Source: Bacteroidota bacterium
GTDB lineage: Bacteria; Bacteroidota; Bacteroidia; Sphingobacteriales; Sphingobacteriaceae
DNA length: 41,264 nucleotides
Assembly: GCA_018266915.1 (NCBI GenBank)
Contig: JAFDZM010000027.1
Location: forward strand, 1-41,264
Direction of reading: 5' to 3'
The notes beneath the pieces were generated by a model. That model had not been told where the DNA came from. It saw nothing but the letters and a program-made list of their open reading frames with translations, and searched no databases. Numbering within the stretch: the first letter of the stretch is position 1; each line of letters opens with the position of its first letter. Below, piece after piece: positions 14,847 through 22,569 of the stretch. The position numbers were made by a program, and so were the translations under genes.

Positions 14847-16019
14847 CTACCTGGTTTTTTTATAAAATTGTTCTATCAATTGGTTTAGTCTGATTAATTC
14901 GTGGTCACCCACTTCATGCTGCACCAGCACATATTTAATGTGCCCGATCAGCTCCTGTGCAAAGGAAAACTCGATACCTGTTTTTTGCGACAGGCGCTCA
15001 ACAAATTCTGCATCAAGCGGGTTGGTCTTTAAATAATATTTTGTGCGCAGATGCTCGTAAAAGAATACGATCATCTTTTGGGCGATGTTCATATTATTGC
15101 GTTGCTCGTAGTATACCTGTCCAACCACATTGGCAAACTCAACTGTTGAGTTCTTCAACGGCTCGATGATCGGGATAATACGCTGGCGACGTTTCATTTC
15201 ATAAAGAATAAATATCACCATTCCAGCAAGGCTCAGGTAATAGGCCCAGCTCAAAGCAGGATTATTAAAAAATACCCGCAATGGTGAAGTATCTTCCGGT
15301 ATATCACCATTCTGGTACTCATCCCAATAAATTGACTGGCTTTTTGGAAGGTAGGATAGTACTTTAGCAGCATAATCGTCACCACGGTCACTCAACAAAG
15401 CATAGTTGCTAAATATCAGTGGATTGGCACACAAGTACAAAGCGCCCTTGCCATACTCAAAACGCAAGAGCGTAGCGTGATTATTTTCATTTTTTCCTAA
15501 TACAACTGCATGTGCGGTATCAAAGCTGCTGAAATACTCGTCGGTAATATCCTTGTCGTACTGGTAGCTTTGCTGATCTTTTAATTTTTCGTTAGTGAAG
15601 TTGAGTTTTTCCTCTTTCTTTTTAAGCTCAACACCGCTTGAAATGTCCAGCGTATCGGCAAATTTTCCCTGCCAGGCCAATGCGGATATAAATACCGAAT
15701 TACCTTGTTCGATATACGCCACCAGCTCTTTATAGTCATACTTGCTGATGTTGACCATTTTTGATACGATCAGGTAATTACTGTTGGTGTTATTTGAGTT
15801 ATGGAAAAGATCGTACAGGTTTTTGTTGGTATTTGTTACCGTTGCGCCAGGGAAAAAGTGTTGCAGTTCATTATGCAGGATATAGGTGCCAAAAGGAACT
15901 TTATCCTGGTAATATAAGGTAGGCTGCCAGTTGATAGGCGCCGGCTTATTGTATTGTGCCACCAGGTAGATCACTAGCAGGGTAGTAGCTACCGATATGT
16001 ATATCTTAAAATCCCTCAT
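14847..16019 (-). CDS. DUF4350 domain membrane protein
   Basis: The 390-aa product has an N-terminal membrane helix (residues about 7-22), a periplasmic-type domain with the DUF4350 pattern (PFGTYILHNELQHFFPGATV, NSVFISALAWQGKFADTLD, RFEYGKGALYLCANPLIFSN), a second helix about 262-280, and a cytosolic C-terminal part. This resembles the GldG/IFT52-like fold linked to gliding and transport accessory proteins. Its start overlaps the stop of the preceding DUF4129 gene by 4 nt (ATGA), indicating translational coupling. Function is unknown beyond association with MoxR clusters. Confidence 0.88.
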   Translation of the reverse strand: MRDFKIYISVATTLLVIYLVAQYNKPAPINWQPTLYYQDKVPFGTYILHNELQHFFPGATVTNTNKNLYDLFHNSNNTNSNYLIVSKMVNISKYDYKELVAYIEQGNSVFISALAWQGKFADTLDISSGVELKKKEEKLNFTNEKLKDQQSYQYDKDITDEYFSSFDTAHAVVLGKNENNHATLLRFEYGKGALYLCANPLIFSNYALLSDRGDDYAAKVLSYLPKSQSIYWDEYQNGDIPEDTSPLRVFFNNPALSWAYYLSLAGMVIFILYEMKRRQRIIPIIEPLKNSTVEFANVVGQVYYEQRNNMNIAQKMIVFFYEHLRTKYYLKTNPLDAEFVERLSQKTGIEFSFAQELIGHIKYVLVQHEVGDHELIRLNQLIEQFYKKTR

Positions 16020-16777
16020 GCCACCTGCCTGTTAAAATCACGGAAAGAAGAATCGATAGTTTTATAAGCCTGCTGGTCGATCAGAAACTCACCGTACCAA
16101 ACATACTCAAACTGCAAGGTCAGCATTCTGAAAGCATCCTGCTGCTGCTGGTTTTTAAGCTCACTGATATAGGCGTTATTGGTTTTATCTATCTGCCAGT
16201 CGATGAGCCCGGAATTACTCAGGTGTTTCAGGCATTTCAAATAAAGCAATCGTACAGCAAAACGATAATTTCCTTTTGCAATGGCATTTTCTATCTCTTC
16301 GTCAAAGTTGATGGCGTTAATATCTTCAAAAAATTCAGAATAAGGTATTGGCGCACCAGTTGGCTTCTTTCTGAATATTCCCAGCAGATTAATACCCTGT
16401 GACTTGAATATAAAGAATATCAATGCCGCAACTCCGCCTACAAGCAGGAATATCTTCACCACCCGCCAAAAAATGTCCCAAAAAGTAGGTAGTCCCTTTG
16501 CCGCTTTCGATTTAAACAGGCTGTCAAGCCAATGCCAGAACCAGCGCCAGAAGCGTGTCCACCATGAAATGTCAGGCGTGTTTTCTTTGTATTGAAATTC
16601 AGGTTTTTTACGGTAAGCGTTTAATGCTGATTGGTCAAAATGGCGAACATCAACAGCGGAAGCACTGTCGACGACTAGCACAGCTTTTACATGCTTAGCC
16701 GCAGGCGCCTTTTTTTCGGCACCGAAACCCGCATTTATGCCCAGGATAAATAATATCAGGTATAAATAAAACCGCAT
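16016..16777 (-). CDS. DUF4129 domain membrane protein
   Basis: The 253-aa product has a signal peptide (about 1-19, ending NAGFGA), a Trp-rich juxtamembrane stretch (WWTRFWRWFWHWLDSLF, about 72-88), one membrane helix (about 107-127) and a cytosolic helical domain with the DUF4129 pattern AIAKGNYRFAVRLLYLKCLK and YVWYGEFLIDQQAY. DUF4129 proteins accompany MoxR/DUF58 operons in many phyla and resemble transglutaminase-associated C-terminal domains. It lies 1 nt after the upstream membrane protein gene and overlaps the DUF4350 gene. Confidence 0.88.
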   Translation of the reverse strand: MRFYLYLILFILGINAGFGAEKKAPAAKHVKAVLVVDSASAVDVRHFDQSALNAYRKKPEFQYKENTPDISWWTRFWRWFWHWLDSLFKSKAAKGLPTFWDIFWRVVKIFLLVGGVAALIFFIFKSQGINLLGIFRKKPTGAPIPYSEFFEDINAINFDEEIENAIAKGNYRFAVRLLYLKCLKHLSNSGLIDWQIDKTNNAYISELKNQQQQDAFRMLTLQFEYVWYGEFLIDQQAYKTIDSSFRDFNRQVA

Positions 16778-16778
16778 G

Positions 16779-17672
16779 TTAATACTCTTCCTGAGTGGTG
16801 TCTGTATGGCTTTCTCCTGCTCCGAATTGACTGATACGCTCCATTAAGCCGGTACCTTCCTTGCTTTCATGCAGGCTGTAATAGCATAATCCCACTGCAA
16901 CTACCATCAATATTTGAAATGTATATTGTACAGTTTGCAGCAATGCTATCATGATGGCGACAGGCAGCGATAATGCCTGGGTATCTTTCATATGTAAAAA
17001 GACATTCCCTATTCCAAGTATAAAAGATGGAATGGAAATGAATAAATTCAGCACATATAAAATGATGTATATCACTACTATGATGCCGAAGGTTACCCAC
17101 CAGTTATCTTTAATAAGCTTGAAGCTTTGATTAAATGAATATCCGAAACTGCCATTTTCCATCACCATAATTGCAGGAACCAGCGCAAATATGGGCGACA
17201 AATAAATACCCGGGATAAGACAAAACATGAAACCAATTATCATGAGGATGTACAGTAAAACACTGCTGCCCAATACTCTCAGATAATAATATTTAAAATA
17301 TCCCCACATCTCTTCCGTAGTAGGTATCTCATTCTGTTTTTGCTTGTATAAGGTCATAAAGCATAGCACCATCGTATTGATGGCCACGTAATTTAATATG
17401 AGGAATACAAATAACAACAAGTATCCCCCCAGTAAGGGAAGCACCTTTGAAAGACCATTGGAGTCATCAAATGAATCAGGACTGGCTGACACAAAAGATA
17501 AAGCCTTAACCTCAGTTAAAACAGTAAATGCAAAAGTGCCAAAGAGAAAGAAACCGCAAAAAATGAAAAAATACTTTAAAAGCGGTTTAAAGTTTTGCTT
17601 GATAAAGCCAAAAGTGTCGCTAATTGTTTCCCCGAAATCGCGGGGCTTCGCCAATTCAATCTTCGAATCCAT
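16779..17672 (-). CDS. Six-TM membrane protein of the MoxR operon, hypothetical
   Basis: The 297-aa product starts with a short cytosolic segment rich in family signal (LAKPRDFGETISDTFGFIKQ), common in Bacteroidota proteins resembling the membrane domain of glycerophosphodiester phosphodiesterase (GPDPase_memb/DUF4013-like). About six membrane helices follow (e.g. LLLFVFLILNYVAINTMVL, VLLYILMIIGFMFCLIPGIY, GIIVVIYIILYVLNLFI). No catalytic domain is present. Its start lies inside the end of the SpoIIM-like gene (17-nt overlap), so the two are coupled. The role is unknown; its constant company with SpoIIM, RDD and MoxR suggests a membrane complex. Confidence 0.85.
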   Translation of the reverse strand: MDSKIELAKPRDFGETISDTFGFIKQNFKPLLKYFFIFCGFFLFGTFAFTVLTEVKALSFVSASPDSFDDSNGLSKVLPLLGGYLLLFVFLILNYVAINTMVLCFMTLYKQKQNEIPTTEEMWGYFKYYYLRVLGSSVLLYILMIIGFMFCLIPGIYLSPIFALVPAIMVMENGSFGYSFNQSFKLIKDNWWVTFGIIVVIYIILYVLNLFISIPSFILGIGNVFLHMKDTQALSLPVAIMIALLQTVQYTFQILMVVAVGLCYYSLHESKEGTGLMERISQFGAGESHTDTTQEEY

Positions 17673-18618
17673 GTAAGGTCAGGTTTTTATATAGTTTGTT
17701 AGGGTAAATAATCACATACCAAATCATAAAGCATAGTGACGTCGCTAATATAGTAATACTTAGCCATACCGGCATCCCGGTATGTCGTGTCACAAAGCTT
17801 TCAAAAAATGCAGCAATAATAAATAAAGGCACCAGGCCCAATGCCATTTTAATCCCGTCTTTAGCTCCTTTTTTTACGGACTCCAAGCGGGTATAAGTTT
17901 TTGGAAACAGGAAACTGTTGCCCAAAACCAACCCGGCTGCACCTGCAATAATGAGCGATGATATTTCAATAGTGCCGTGTATCCAGATAACCAGGATAGA
18001 TTGCGCACCCAATCCTTTGCTGAAAAAGTAATACTCGAACGAGCCGAGCATCAATCCGTTCTGCAGCATATATACTACAGAACCTACAGAGAATATAATA
18101 CCGCTCACAAACATCAGCAAGGATACAAAGATGTTATTGGCTGCAATGCCGAAGAACATGGTAAACTCGTTCTGACTTTTGTATACACCGAAAGGATCGC
18201 CTTTGGCGATATTATCATTGGTCATATCCACATACTCCGGGCCTAAAATGAGTCTTAGAAAATTAGGATCGTATTTAGCCGAGAGGATGCCCATCATGCA
18301 AAAGATCACGAAGAAAATAAAGGAATAAAGCAATTGCCTTTGATAGGTTTTGAATAATAATGGCAGTTCGAATTTCCAATAGGTGATAAACCGGTTGCTC
18401 TTTTCAGATTTATTTTTATAGATAGATTGGTGCAGTTTGGAAGCTAATCCGTTTAAGTAAGCCGTGGTTTTCGATTTGGGGTAAAACGTTTTGGCATAGG
18501 CCAAATCGTCAGTTATCTTAATAAAACGTTCGGCAATTTCATCGGGGTCGGTAGTAGCAGATTGCTCAAACTCACCCCACTTCTCGGCATTCTGTTTTAC
18601 GAATAAAGGTTCACGCAT
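17656..18618 (-). CDS. SpoIIM/DUF95-family integral membrane protein
   Basis: The 320-aa product has a soluble N terminus with the family pattern MREPLFVKQNAEKWGEFE and then about five membrane helices, including the signature SVVYMLQNGLMLGSF and ILVIWIHGTIEISSLIIAGAAG (in parts: WIHGTIEISS). The family is named after the sporulation protein SpoIIM, but these organisms do not sporulate; the homologues are linked to MoxR/RDD clusters. First gene of the minus-strand operon. Its promoter must lie in the 91-nt divergent gap to the RDD gene, where I saw only weak -7-like sequences. Confidence 0.9.
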   Translation of the reverse strand: MREPLFVKQNAEKWGEFEQSATTDPDEIAERFIKITDDLAYAKTFYPKSKTTAYLNGLASKLHQSIYKNKSEKSNRFITYWKFELPLLFKTYQRQLLYSFIFFVIFCMMGILSAKYDPNFLRLILGPEYVDMTNDNIAKGDPFGVYKSQNEFTMFFGIAANNIFVSLLMFVSGIIFSVGSVVYMLQNGLMLGSFEYYFFSKGLGAQSILVIWIHGTIEISSLIIAGAAGLVLGNSFLFPKTYTRLESVKKGAKDGIKMALGLVPLFIIAAFFESFVTRHTGMPVWLSITILATSLCFMIWYVIIYPNKLYKNLTLHGFED

Positions 18619-18709
18619 TAATTGCTTCCGGTCTAATGTGGGCTTAAATTACTGACAATAATTTTATCTTTCAACTAAAAAAGTATATTAGTAACAGAAT
18701 ATTTTTTAC

Positions 18710-19459
18710 ATGCAGACAATAAAGATAACCACCTCGCAGAATATCGACATTGATTACGAGGTTGCTGGATTAGGTGAGCGTATACTGGCGAGACTGATAG
18801 ATCTGGCCATTTTCTTTCTGGTATATATACTCGGATTATTCATAGGCAGCCTGGCTAATTGGTTTGCCGGTGATAACGTAGGCATTATCATTGCCATCAT
18901 TGTGTATGCCGTACTTTTTGTTTTTTACGACCTGATTTTCGAGATTTTCATGAACGGCCAAAGTATCGGCAAGCGTATCATGAAAATAAAAGTGATCAGC
19001 CTGGATGGCGGTCAGCCCCGGGTGGGACAATACTTTATGCGTTGGTTGTTCCGGATAGTTGACTTTCTGATCACCTTCCCGGGACTGGTGGCATTAATCA
19101 CCGCTGCAGTAAGCGACAAAACCCAACGCGTAGGCGACATCGTTGCCGGAACCATTTTGATTCGCACCGCCCCACGCACCCAGATCAACAATATCGTTTT
19201 TATGCCATCCTATGATGGCTATCAGCCAGTATTTAAAGAAGCCGGTCAATTAAGCGACAAGGATGTTGAGCTAATCCACGAGATCATCAACGCCTACGTT
19301 AAAACCGGTAATAGTGTAGTAGTTTATAACATGGCCCAACGCGTAAAGGAGCACCTGAACGTAACACCGCCTAACGGCATGAACGATATGCTGTTTTTGC
19401 AGACCATCATTAAGGATTATAACCACATCAGCGCTCAGATGGATACGGGTGCGTTGTGA
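18710..19459 (+). CDS. RDD family membrane protein
   Basis: The 249-aa product carries the RDD signature in the first helix (GLGERILARLIDLAIFFLVY), two more helices (about 46-66 and 116-136), and the conserved NGQSIGKRIMKIKVISLDGG segment between them. The C-terminal 90 residues are soluble. RDD proteins are small membrane proteins of mostly unknown function, some implicated in ion exchange. It is divergent from the SpoIIM gene, a pairing common in this phylum, so it probably works with the MoxR operon products. Confidence 0.9.
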   Translation: MQTIKITTSQNIDIDYEVAGLGERILARLIDLAIFFLVYILGLFIGSLANWFAGDNVGIIIAIIVYAVLFVFYDLIFEIFMNGQSIGKRIMKIKVISLDGGQPRVGQYFMRWLFRIVDFLITFPGLVALITAAVSDKTQRVGDIVAGTILIRTAPRTQINNIVFMPSYDGYQPVFKEAGQLSDKDVELIHEIINAYVKTGNSVVVYNMAQRVKEHLNVTPPNGMNDMLFLQTIIKDYNHISAQMDTGAL

Positions 19460-19484
19460 CAGATGATTAGCAAGTCGCATAGTT

Positions 19485-19554
19485 GACTCACCCGGTCATT
19501 GCTTCGCTCGACCATCCTCTCTACCGCAAGCGGTAAAGAGGGGCAGGGGTGAGT
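19485..19554. repeat. Nested palindromic repeat (dispersed-repeat type)
   Basis: The outer arms are ACTCACCC and GGGTGAGT. The inner arms are CCTCTCTACCG and CGGTAAAGAGG around CAAG (one mismatch). The whole forms a two-level hairpin in the gap between the convergent RDD and DUF2752 genes. The text resembles GC-rich dispersed palindromes I recall in related genomes. It could act as a bidirectional transcription stop but lacks a T-run. Confidence 0.5.
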
Positions 19555-19580
19555 AAACTCTGCACGCGATGAATTAACGC

Positions 19581-19892
19581 TCATGCCATATTGTGACCTT
19601 TATATAACCCGTACATCTTAATACAATAACACACCATAATAATTGTACCTACTATCATGTAGCCTGTTTTTTTGATGACCTCGTTTTTAGTGTCGAGTTT
19701 AAGGCGACGATCTAAAATGCCGTAAGCAAAAAACATTAGCAGTGGTATGGCCGGAGGGTATAACTGGAAACTCTTATGCAGATCGCCCTGGATTAAGGCG
19801 ATAACCGAGCGCTGAAATCCGCATCCGGGGCAATCAATGCCGGTAAAATATTTGAAGGGGCATGGAAGCAAATGCTCCTGCAGCCATTGCAT
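19581..19892 (-). CDS. DUF2752 domain protein
   Basis: About 104 aa from the ATG at 19892; an in-frame GTG at 19940 would add 16 hydrophobic residues and start 3 nt after the upstream gene. The hallmark LPCPFKYFTGIDCPGCGFQRS (split: LPCPFKYFTG and IDCPGCGFQRS) carries the conserved CPxGxxC-like Cys pair, followed by helices AFIALIQGDL-type (here VIALIQGDLHKSFQLYPP) and two C-terminal membrane helices. The family is small, membrane-embedded and of unknown function, often next to DUF5684/TM2-type proteins as here. Confidence 0.85.
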   Translation of the reverse strand: MQWLQEHLLPCPFKYFTGIDCPGCGFQRSVIALIQGDLHKSFQLYPPAIPLLMFFAYGILDRRLKLDTKNEVIKKTGYMIVGTIIMVCYCIKMYGLYKGHNMA

Positions 19893-19943
19893 AAATAACA
19901 ACTGGCAGCAGGAGCATTGTATAATTAACAAATTAAACACGTT

Positions 19944-20423
19944 TTAAGCTTCTGGATTTGGTGGTGGCGGAGGAGGGTTAAACGGATCCTTATAACCTAA
20001 TGACGGATCGATAGACCTTAAACCGCCTGCCTCTTTAGCCGAAGGCCCTAAATATTGGTAATTCCCGAAAGCAAGTATCGGATAAAATACAACACCAAGC
20101 AATAATAGCCCTACGGTAAAACCTTCAGACTGACCGAAGCTTTTGCTAAGCAGGTTGGTCATCCATACCGCAAAAACAATGTTTACACAGGGGATAAGTA
20201 ACAAAAGTATCCACCAAACTGGTTTGCCAATAATTTCCAGCAACACGATGATGTTGTAAATCGGAATGATGGCTGCCCATCCGGGTTTGCCTGCCTTTTC
20301 ATAAATTTTCCAGTGTGAGATGATCATAATCACCCAGATGATGATTATCGGGATAATCAGGGCGCTGATGATTGCAATAATTCCTGCGGCTGCGCCTGCC
20401 GAGGATGCATCGTAATTTTCCAT
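19944..20423 (-). CDS. DUF5684 domain membrane protein
   Basis: The 159-aa product has four membrane helices (about residues 12-35, 49-60, 66-86, 97-117). The family pattern IYEKAGKPGWAAIIPIYNII (residues about 40-59) is present, along with KPVWWILLLLIPCVNIVFAV. The C-terminal tail is Pro-rich (FNPPPPPPNPEA). Function is unknown. It probably forms a two-gene transcript with the DUF2752 gene that follows within 3-51 nt, depending on which start of that gene is used. Confidence 0.88.
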   Translation of the reverse strand: MENYDASSAGAAAGIIAIISALIIPIIIIWVIMIISHWKIYEKAGKPGWAAIIPIYNIIVLLEIIGKPVWWILLLLIPCVNIVFAVWMTNLLSKSFGQSEGFTVGLLLLGVVFYPILAFGNYQYLGPSAKEAGGLRSIDPSLGYKDPFNPPPPPPNPEA

Positions 20424-20526
20424 GTGTTTGAGGTTTTAAGTGTTTTAGTTTCTGCAAATTATGAAAAAAAATGGTTCCATCAAGTGCGGCAATGTTATTA
20501 TTACAAAATCAATTGCGCCATAATTG

Positions 20527-20534
20527 TAAGTTTG
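20527..20534 (+). promoter_or_regulatory. TAAGTTTG promoter-like box directly before sdaA
   Basis: It matches TAnnTTTG and lies 5 nt before the ATG at 20540, which would leave almost no 5' leader. No -33 TTG is found at standard spacing, so the evidence is moderate. Confidence 0.35.
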
Positions 20535-20539
20535 CATTG

Positions 20540-21967
20540 ATGAAACGCGAACAGATATCTGTATTTGATATTTTTAAGATTGGTATAGGCCCATCAAGCT
20601 CACATACGCTCGGGCCCTGGCGGGCAGCACAGCAATTTGTGGAGACGCTTTCTGCACAAGGCGTGCTGCCGATAGTGACAGGCATAAAAATTCTGCTGTA
20701 TGGCTCGCTTGCCAAAACAGGCAAGGGTCACGGAACGGATATTGCCATACTATTAGGCTTAAGCAGCGACGACCCCGTTACCTTCGATGTAGGCGCTATC
20801 GACAGCAAGATAAAAGATATAGAAACCAGCAATCAGCTTTCATTAGGTGGTACACAGGTGATTGATTTTTCTGTACCTGATGACCTCATCTTCTTATTTA
20901 ACGAAAGCTTACCTTATCACCCCAACGCCGTTACCTTTCAGGCATTTTTAGAGACGGGCAAAGCTATTTCAGAAACCTATTATTCTATAGGTGGTGGATT
21001 TGTGGTGAAGGAAGGTGATCAAAGCCAGGGCAAAGCCGAGGTTGATCTGCCTTTCCCGATAGATACTGCCGGCGACCTGCTGCACTGGTGCATAAAAACC
21101 GGCCTGAAAATATCCGAAGTGGTTATGGAAAACGAACTGGCCTGGCGCAGCGAAACCGAAACCCGCTCAGGTATCCTCAACATCTTCCGGGTGATGAAGG
21201 AATGTATTTACCGTGGGTGCCATACCACCGGCTATTTACCCGGAGGTTTGAACGTTGCCCGCCGCGCCGCTTCATTGAACCGACGTTTGCTGGGCGACCG
21301 CGAATATCAGAATTATGACGAATGGGTATCGGCTATTCGTACTACCGGTAATAGTTTCCAGAAAACATTGGATTGGGTAAGCTGCTTTGCGCTGGCGGTG
21401 AATGAGGAAAATGCCTCCTTCGGTCGCGTGGTGACGGCCCCTACCAACGGTGCTGCGGGTGTGGTGCCTGCCGTGCTGCAATATTTTATTGTCTTTTGCG
21501 ATGGCTTTACCGACGAGAAGATCATGCAGTTTATCATGACGGCATCCGAAGTGGGCAGCATCTTCAAAAAAGGCGCTACGCTCTCTGCCGCTATGGGTGG
21601 TTGCCAGGCCGAAATCGGCGTATCCTCAGCCATGGCTGCTGCCGCGCTCACCGAATGCCTCGGCGGATCGCAGCGACAGGTGTTGATGGCCGCCGAAATT
21701 GCCATGGAGCACCACCTCGGCCTCACCTGCGACCCTATCGCCGGGCTGGTACAGGTACCCTGCATCGAGCGCAACACCATGGGCGCCATAAAAGCCATCA
21801 CCGCCTCTCAGCTTGCCCTGCAAACCAACCCCGACAAAGCCAAAGTAAGCCTCGACGGCGTAGTAAAAACCATGTGGCAAACCGCCCTCGACATGAACTC
21901 CAAATACAAGGAAACCTCTGATGGCGGCCTGGCAATTAATATTCCGATTAGCTTGCCTGAGTGTTAG
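20540..21967 (+). CDS. sdaA: L-serine ammonia-lyase, single-chain iron-sulfur type
   Basis: The enzyme converts L-serine to pyruvate and ammonia. At 475 aa from the ATG at 20540 ([23 protein letters not shown] split: [17 protein letters not shown]), it has the beta domain first and the alpha domain after about residue 190. The Cys residues for the labile [4Fe-4S] cluster are in [12 protein letters not shown] and [14 protein letters not shown] longer in-frame start at 20471 adds 23 residues with no family match, so I reject it. The 3' third is clearly GC-richer, with C-ending codons, than the 5' part and the neighbours. Confidence 0.95.
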   Translation: MKREQISVFDIFKIGIGPSSSHTLGPWRAAQQFVETLSAQGVLPIVTGIKILLYGSLAKTGKGHGTDIAILLGLSSDDPVTFDVGAIDSKIKDIETSNQLSLGGTQVIDFSVPDDLIFLFNESLPYHPNAVTFQAFLETGKAISETYYSIGGGFVVKEGDQSQGKAEVDLPFPIDTAGDLLHWCIKTGLKISEVVMENELAWRSETETRSGILNIFRVMKECIYRGCHTTGYLPGGLNVARRAASLNRRLLGDREYQNYDEWVSAIRTTGNSFQKTLDWVSCFALAVNEENASFGRVVTAPTNGAAGVVPAVLQYFIVFCDGFTDEKIMQFIMTASEVGSIFKKGATLSAAMGGCQAEIGVSSAMAAAALTECLGGSQRQVLMAAEIAMEHHLGLTCDPIAGLVQVPCIERNTMGAIKAITASQLALQTNPDKAKVSLDGVVKTMWQTALDMNSKYKETSDGGLAINIPISLPEC

Positions 21968-22072
21968 GTTTTTGGTGGCTGCAAACTAACAACTGCCCAA
22001 CTGAATCTGGGCCTCCGGGCGGCCTATACGTTCGCATTCAGGCCTTAGCCCAATTTCATTAAGTTAAAGAGT
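21968..22072. other. Non-coding spacer after sdaA
   Basis: A GC-rich stretch with partial inverted words (CTGAAT/ATTCAG, GGGCC/GGCC) but no T-run and no gene. With the two weak minus-strand ORFs and the hairpin at 22468, it makes up the 587-nt interval between sdaA and the first fusion gene. Confidence 0.3.
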
Positions 22073-22288
22073 TCATAGGCTATTTTTTTGATTTTTTGTA
22101 ACGATTGGTTTGTCTTTGTAATGATATTTTTGGGTATCGCGTTTGTTGTTCCGGTTGTTTCTTATCGGAACCGTATGTTTAAGAAACAAGCCCTCCAATT
22201 CCTGGTATACTTTATCCAAAGAAGCTTTTTGATAAACCAGTTCCATCACTCTATTCTTCAATAGCCCGTAGGAGATATTACTGTTCAC
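22073..22288 (-). CDS. Small basic hypothetical protein
   Basis: 71 codons from a GTG at 22288. The product has one amphipathic helical segment (LLKNRVMELVYQKASLDKVY then QELEGLFLKHTV) followed by a strongly basic Asn/Lys-rich tail (RNNRNNKRDTQKYHYKDK). I do not recognise a family. The start overlaps the stop of an upstream open fragment by GTGA, the layout of translationally coupled genes. It may be a degraded mobile-element or conjugation gene, or noise; the basic tail suggests nucleic-acid contact if it is made. Confidence 0.35.
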   Translation of the reverse strand: MNSNISYGLLKNRVMELVYQKASLDKVYQELEGLFLKHTVPIRNNRNNKRDTQKYHYKDKPIVTKNQKNSL

Positions 22289-22416
22289 TTTATATTATAC
22301 TCATACATGCGGTTTTGGTTGATCGCATCCAGATCATCCTTTAATCCGCCAACGATAATGGATTGATGCTTTCTTGTATAAGGTTTCCCTTTAAATGATT
22401 TATCCTGACAGGGGCA
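22285..22416 (-). pseudogene. Open fragment without a start codon upstream of the small basic ORF
   Basis: The frame reads DKSFKGKPYTRKHQSIIVGG then LKDDLDAINQNRMYEYNIK and stops, entered from a TAA with no good start codon at its beginning. The protein-like composition and coupled overlap with 22288 suggest the 3' end of a broken gene. No family was recognised. Confidence 0.25.
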
Positions 22417-22467
22417 TTAAAGTTACCAACGATTGCTTGCCACTATCGTAGCTTGAGGTGAGTAATT

Positions 22468-22569
22468 CAAAACCGGACGATAAGGCGTCCGGTTTTGTTA
22501 CAAGTTTTCATATCTATCCCCGTGCAATTTTTTATCTATCAATATGTTAGTAAATTGGAACAGCGATTG
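22468..22569 (+). promoter_or_regulatory. Conserved 102-nt leader (copy L1) of fusion gene 1
   Basis: It begins with a perfect 12-bp hairpin CAAAACCGGACG-ATAAGG-CGTCCGGTTTTG, then an AT-rich block ending in the strongly conserved AATATGTTAGTAAATTGGAA and CAGCGATTG. Equal-length relatives are at 34109-34210 and 30227-30328 on minus. By my ungapped hand count L1 matches L2 at about 83 and L3 at about 79 of 102 positions. The hairpin can terminate upstream transcription, and the conserved end probably holds the promoter and start site. Confidence 0.65.

Noticed and set aside
21313..21921. Long antisense and alternate-frame ORFs inside sdaA
   Set aside because: They come from the GC-rich 3' part with few stops; none shows protein-like family motifs.
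22495..22554. Upstream TTG start for fusion copy 1
   Set aside because: It lies in the 3' arm of the leader hairpin and the added residues are absent in copies 2 and 3.
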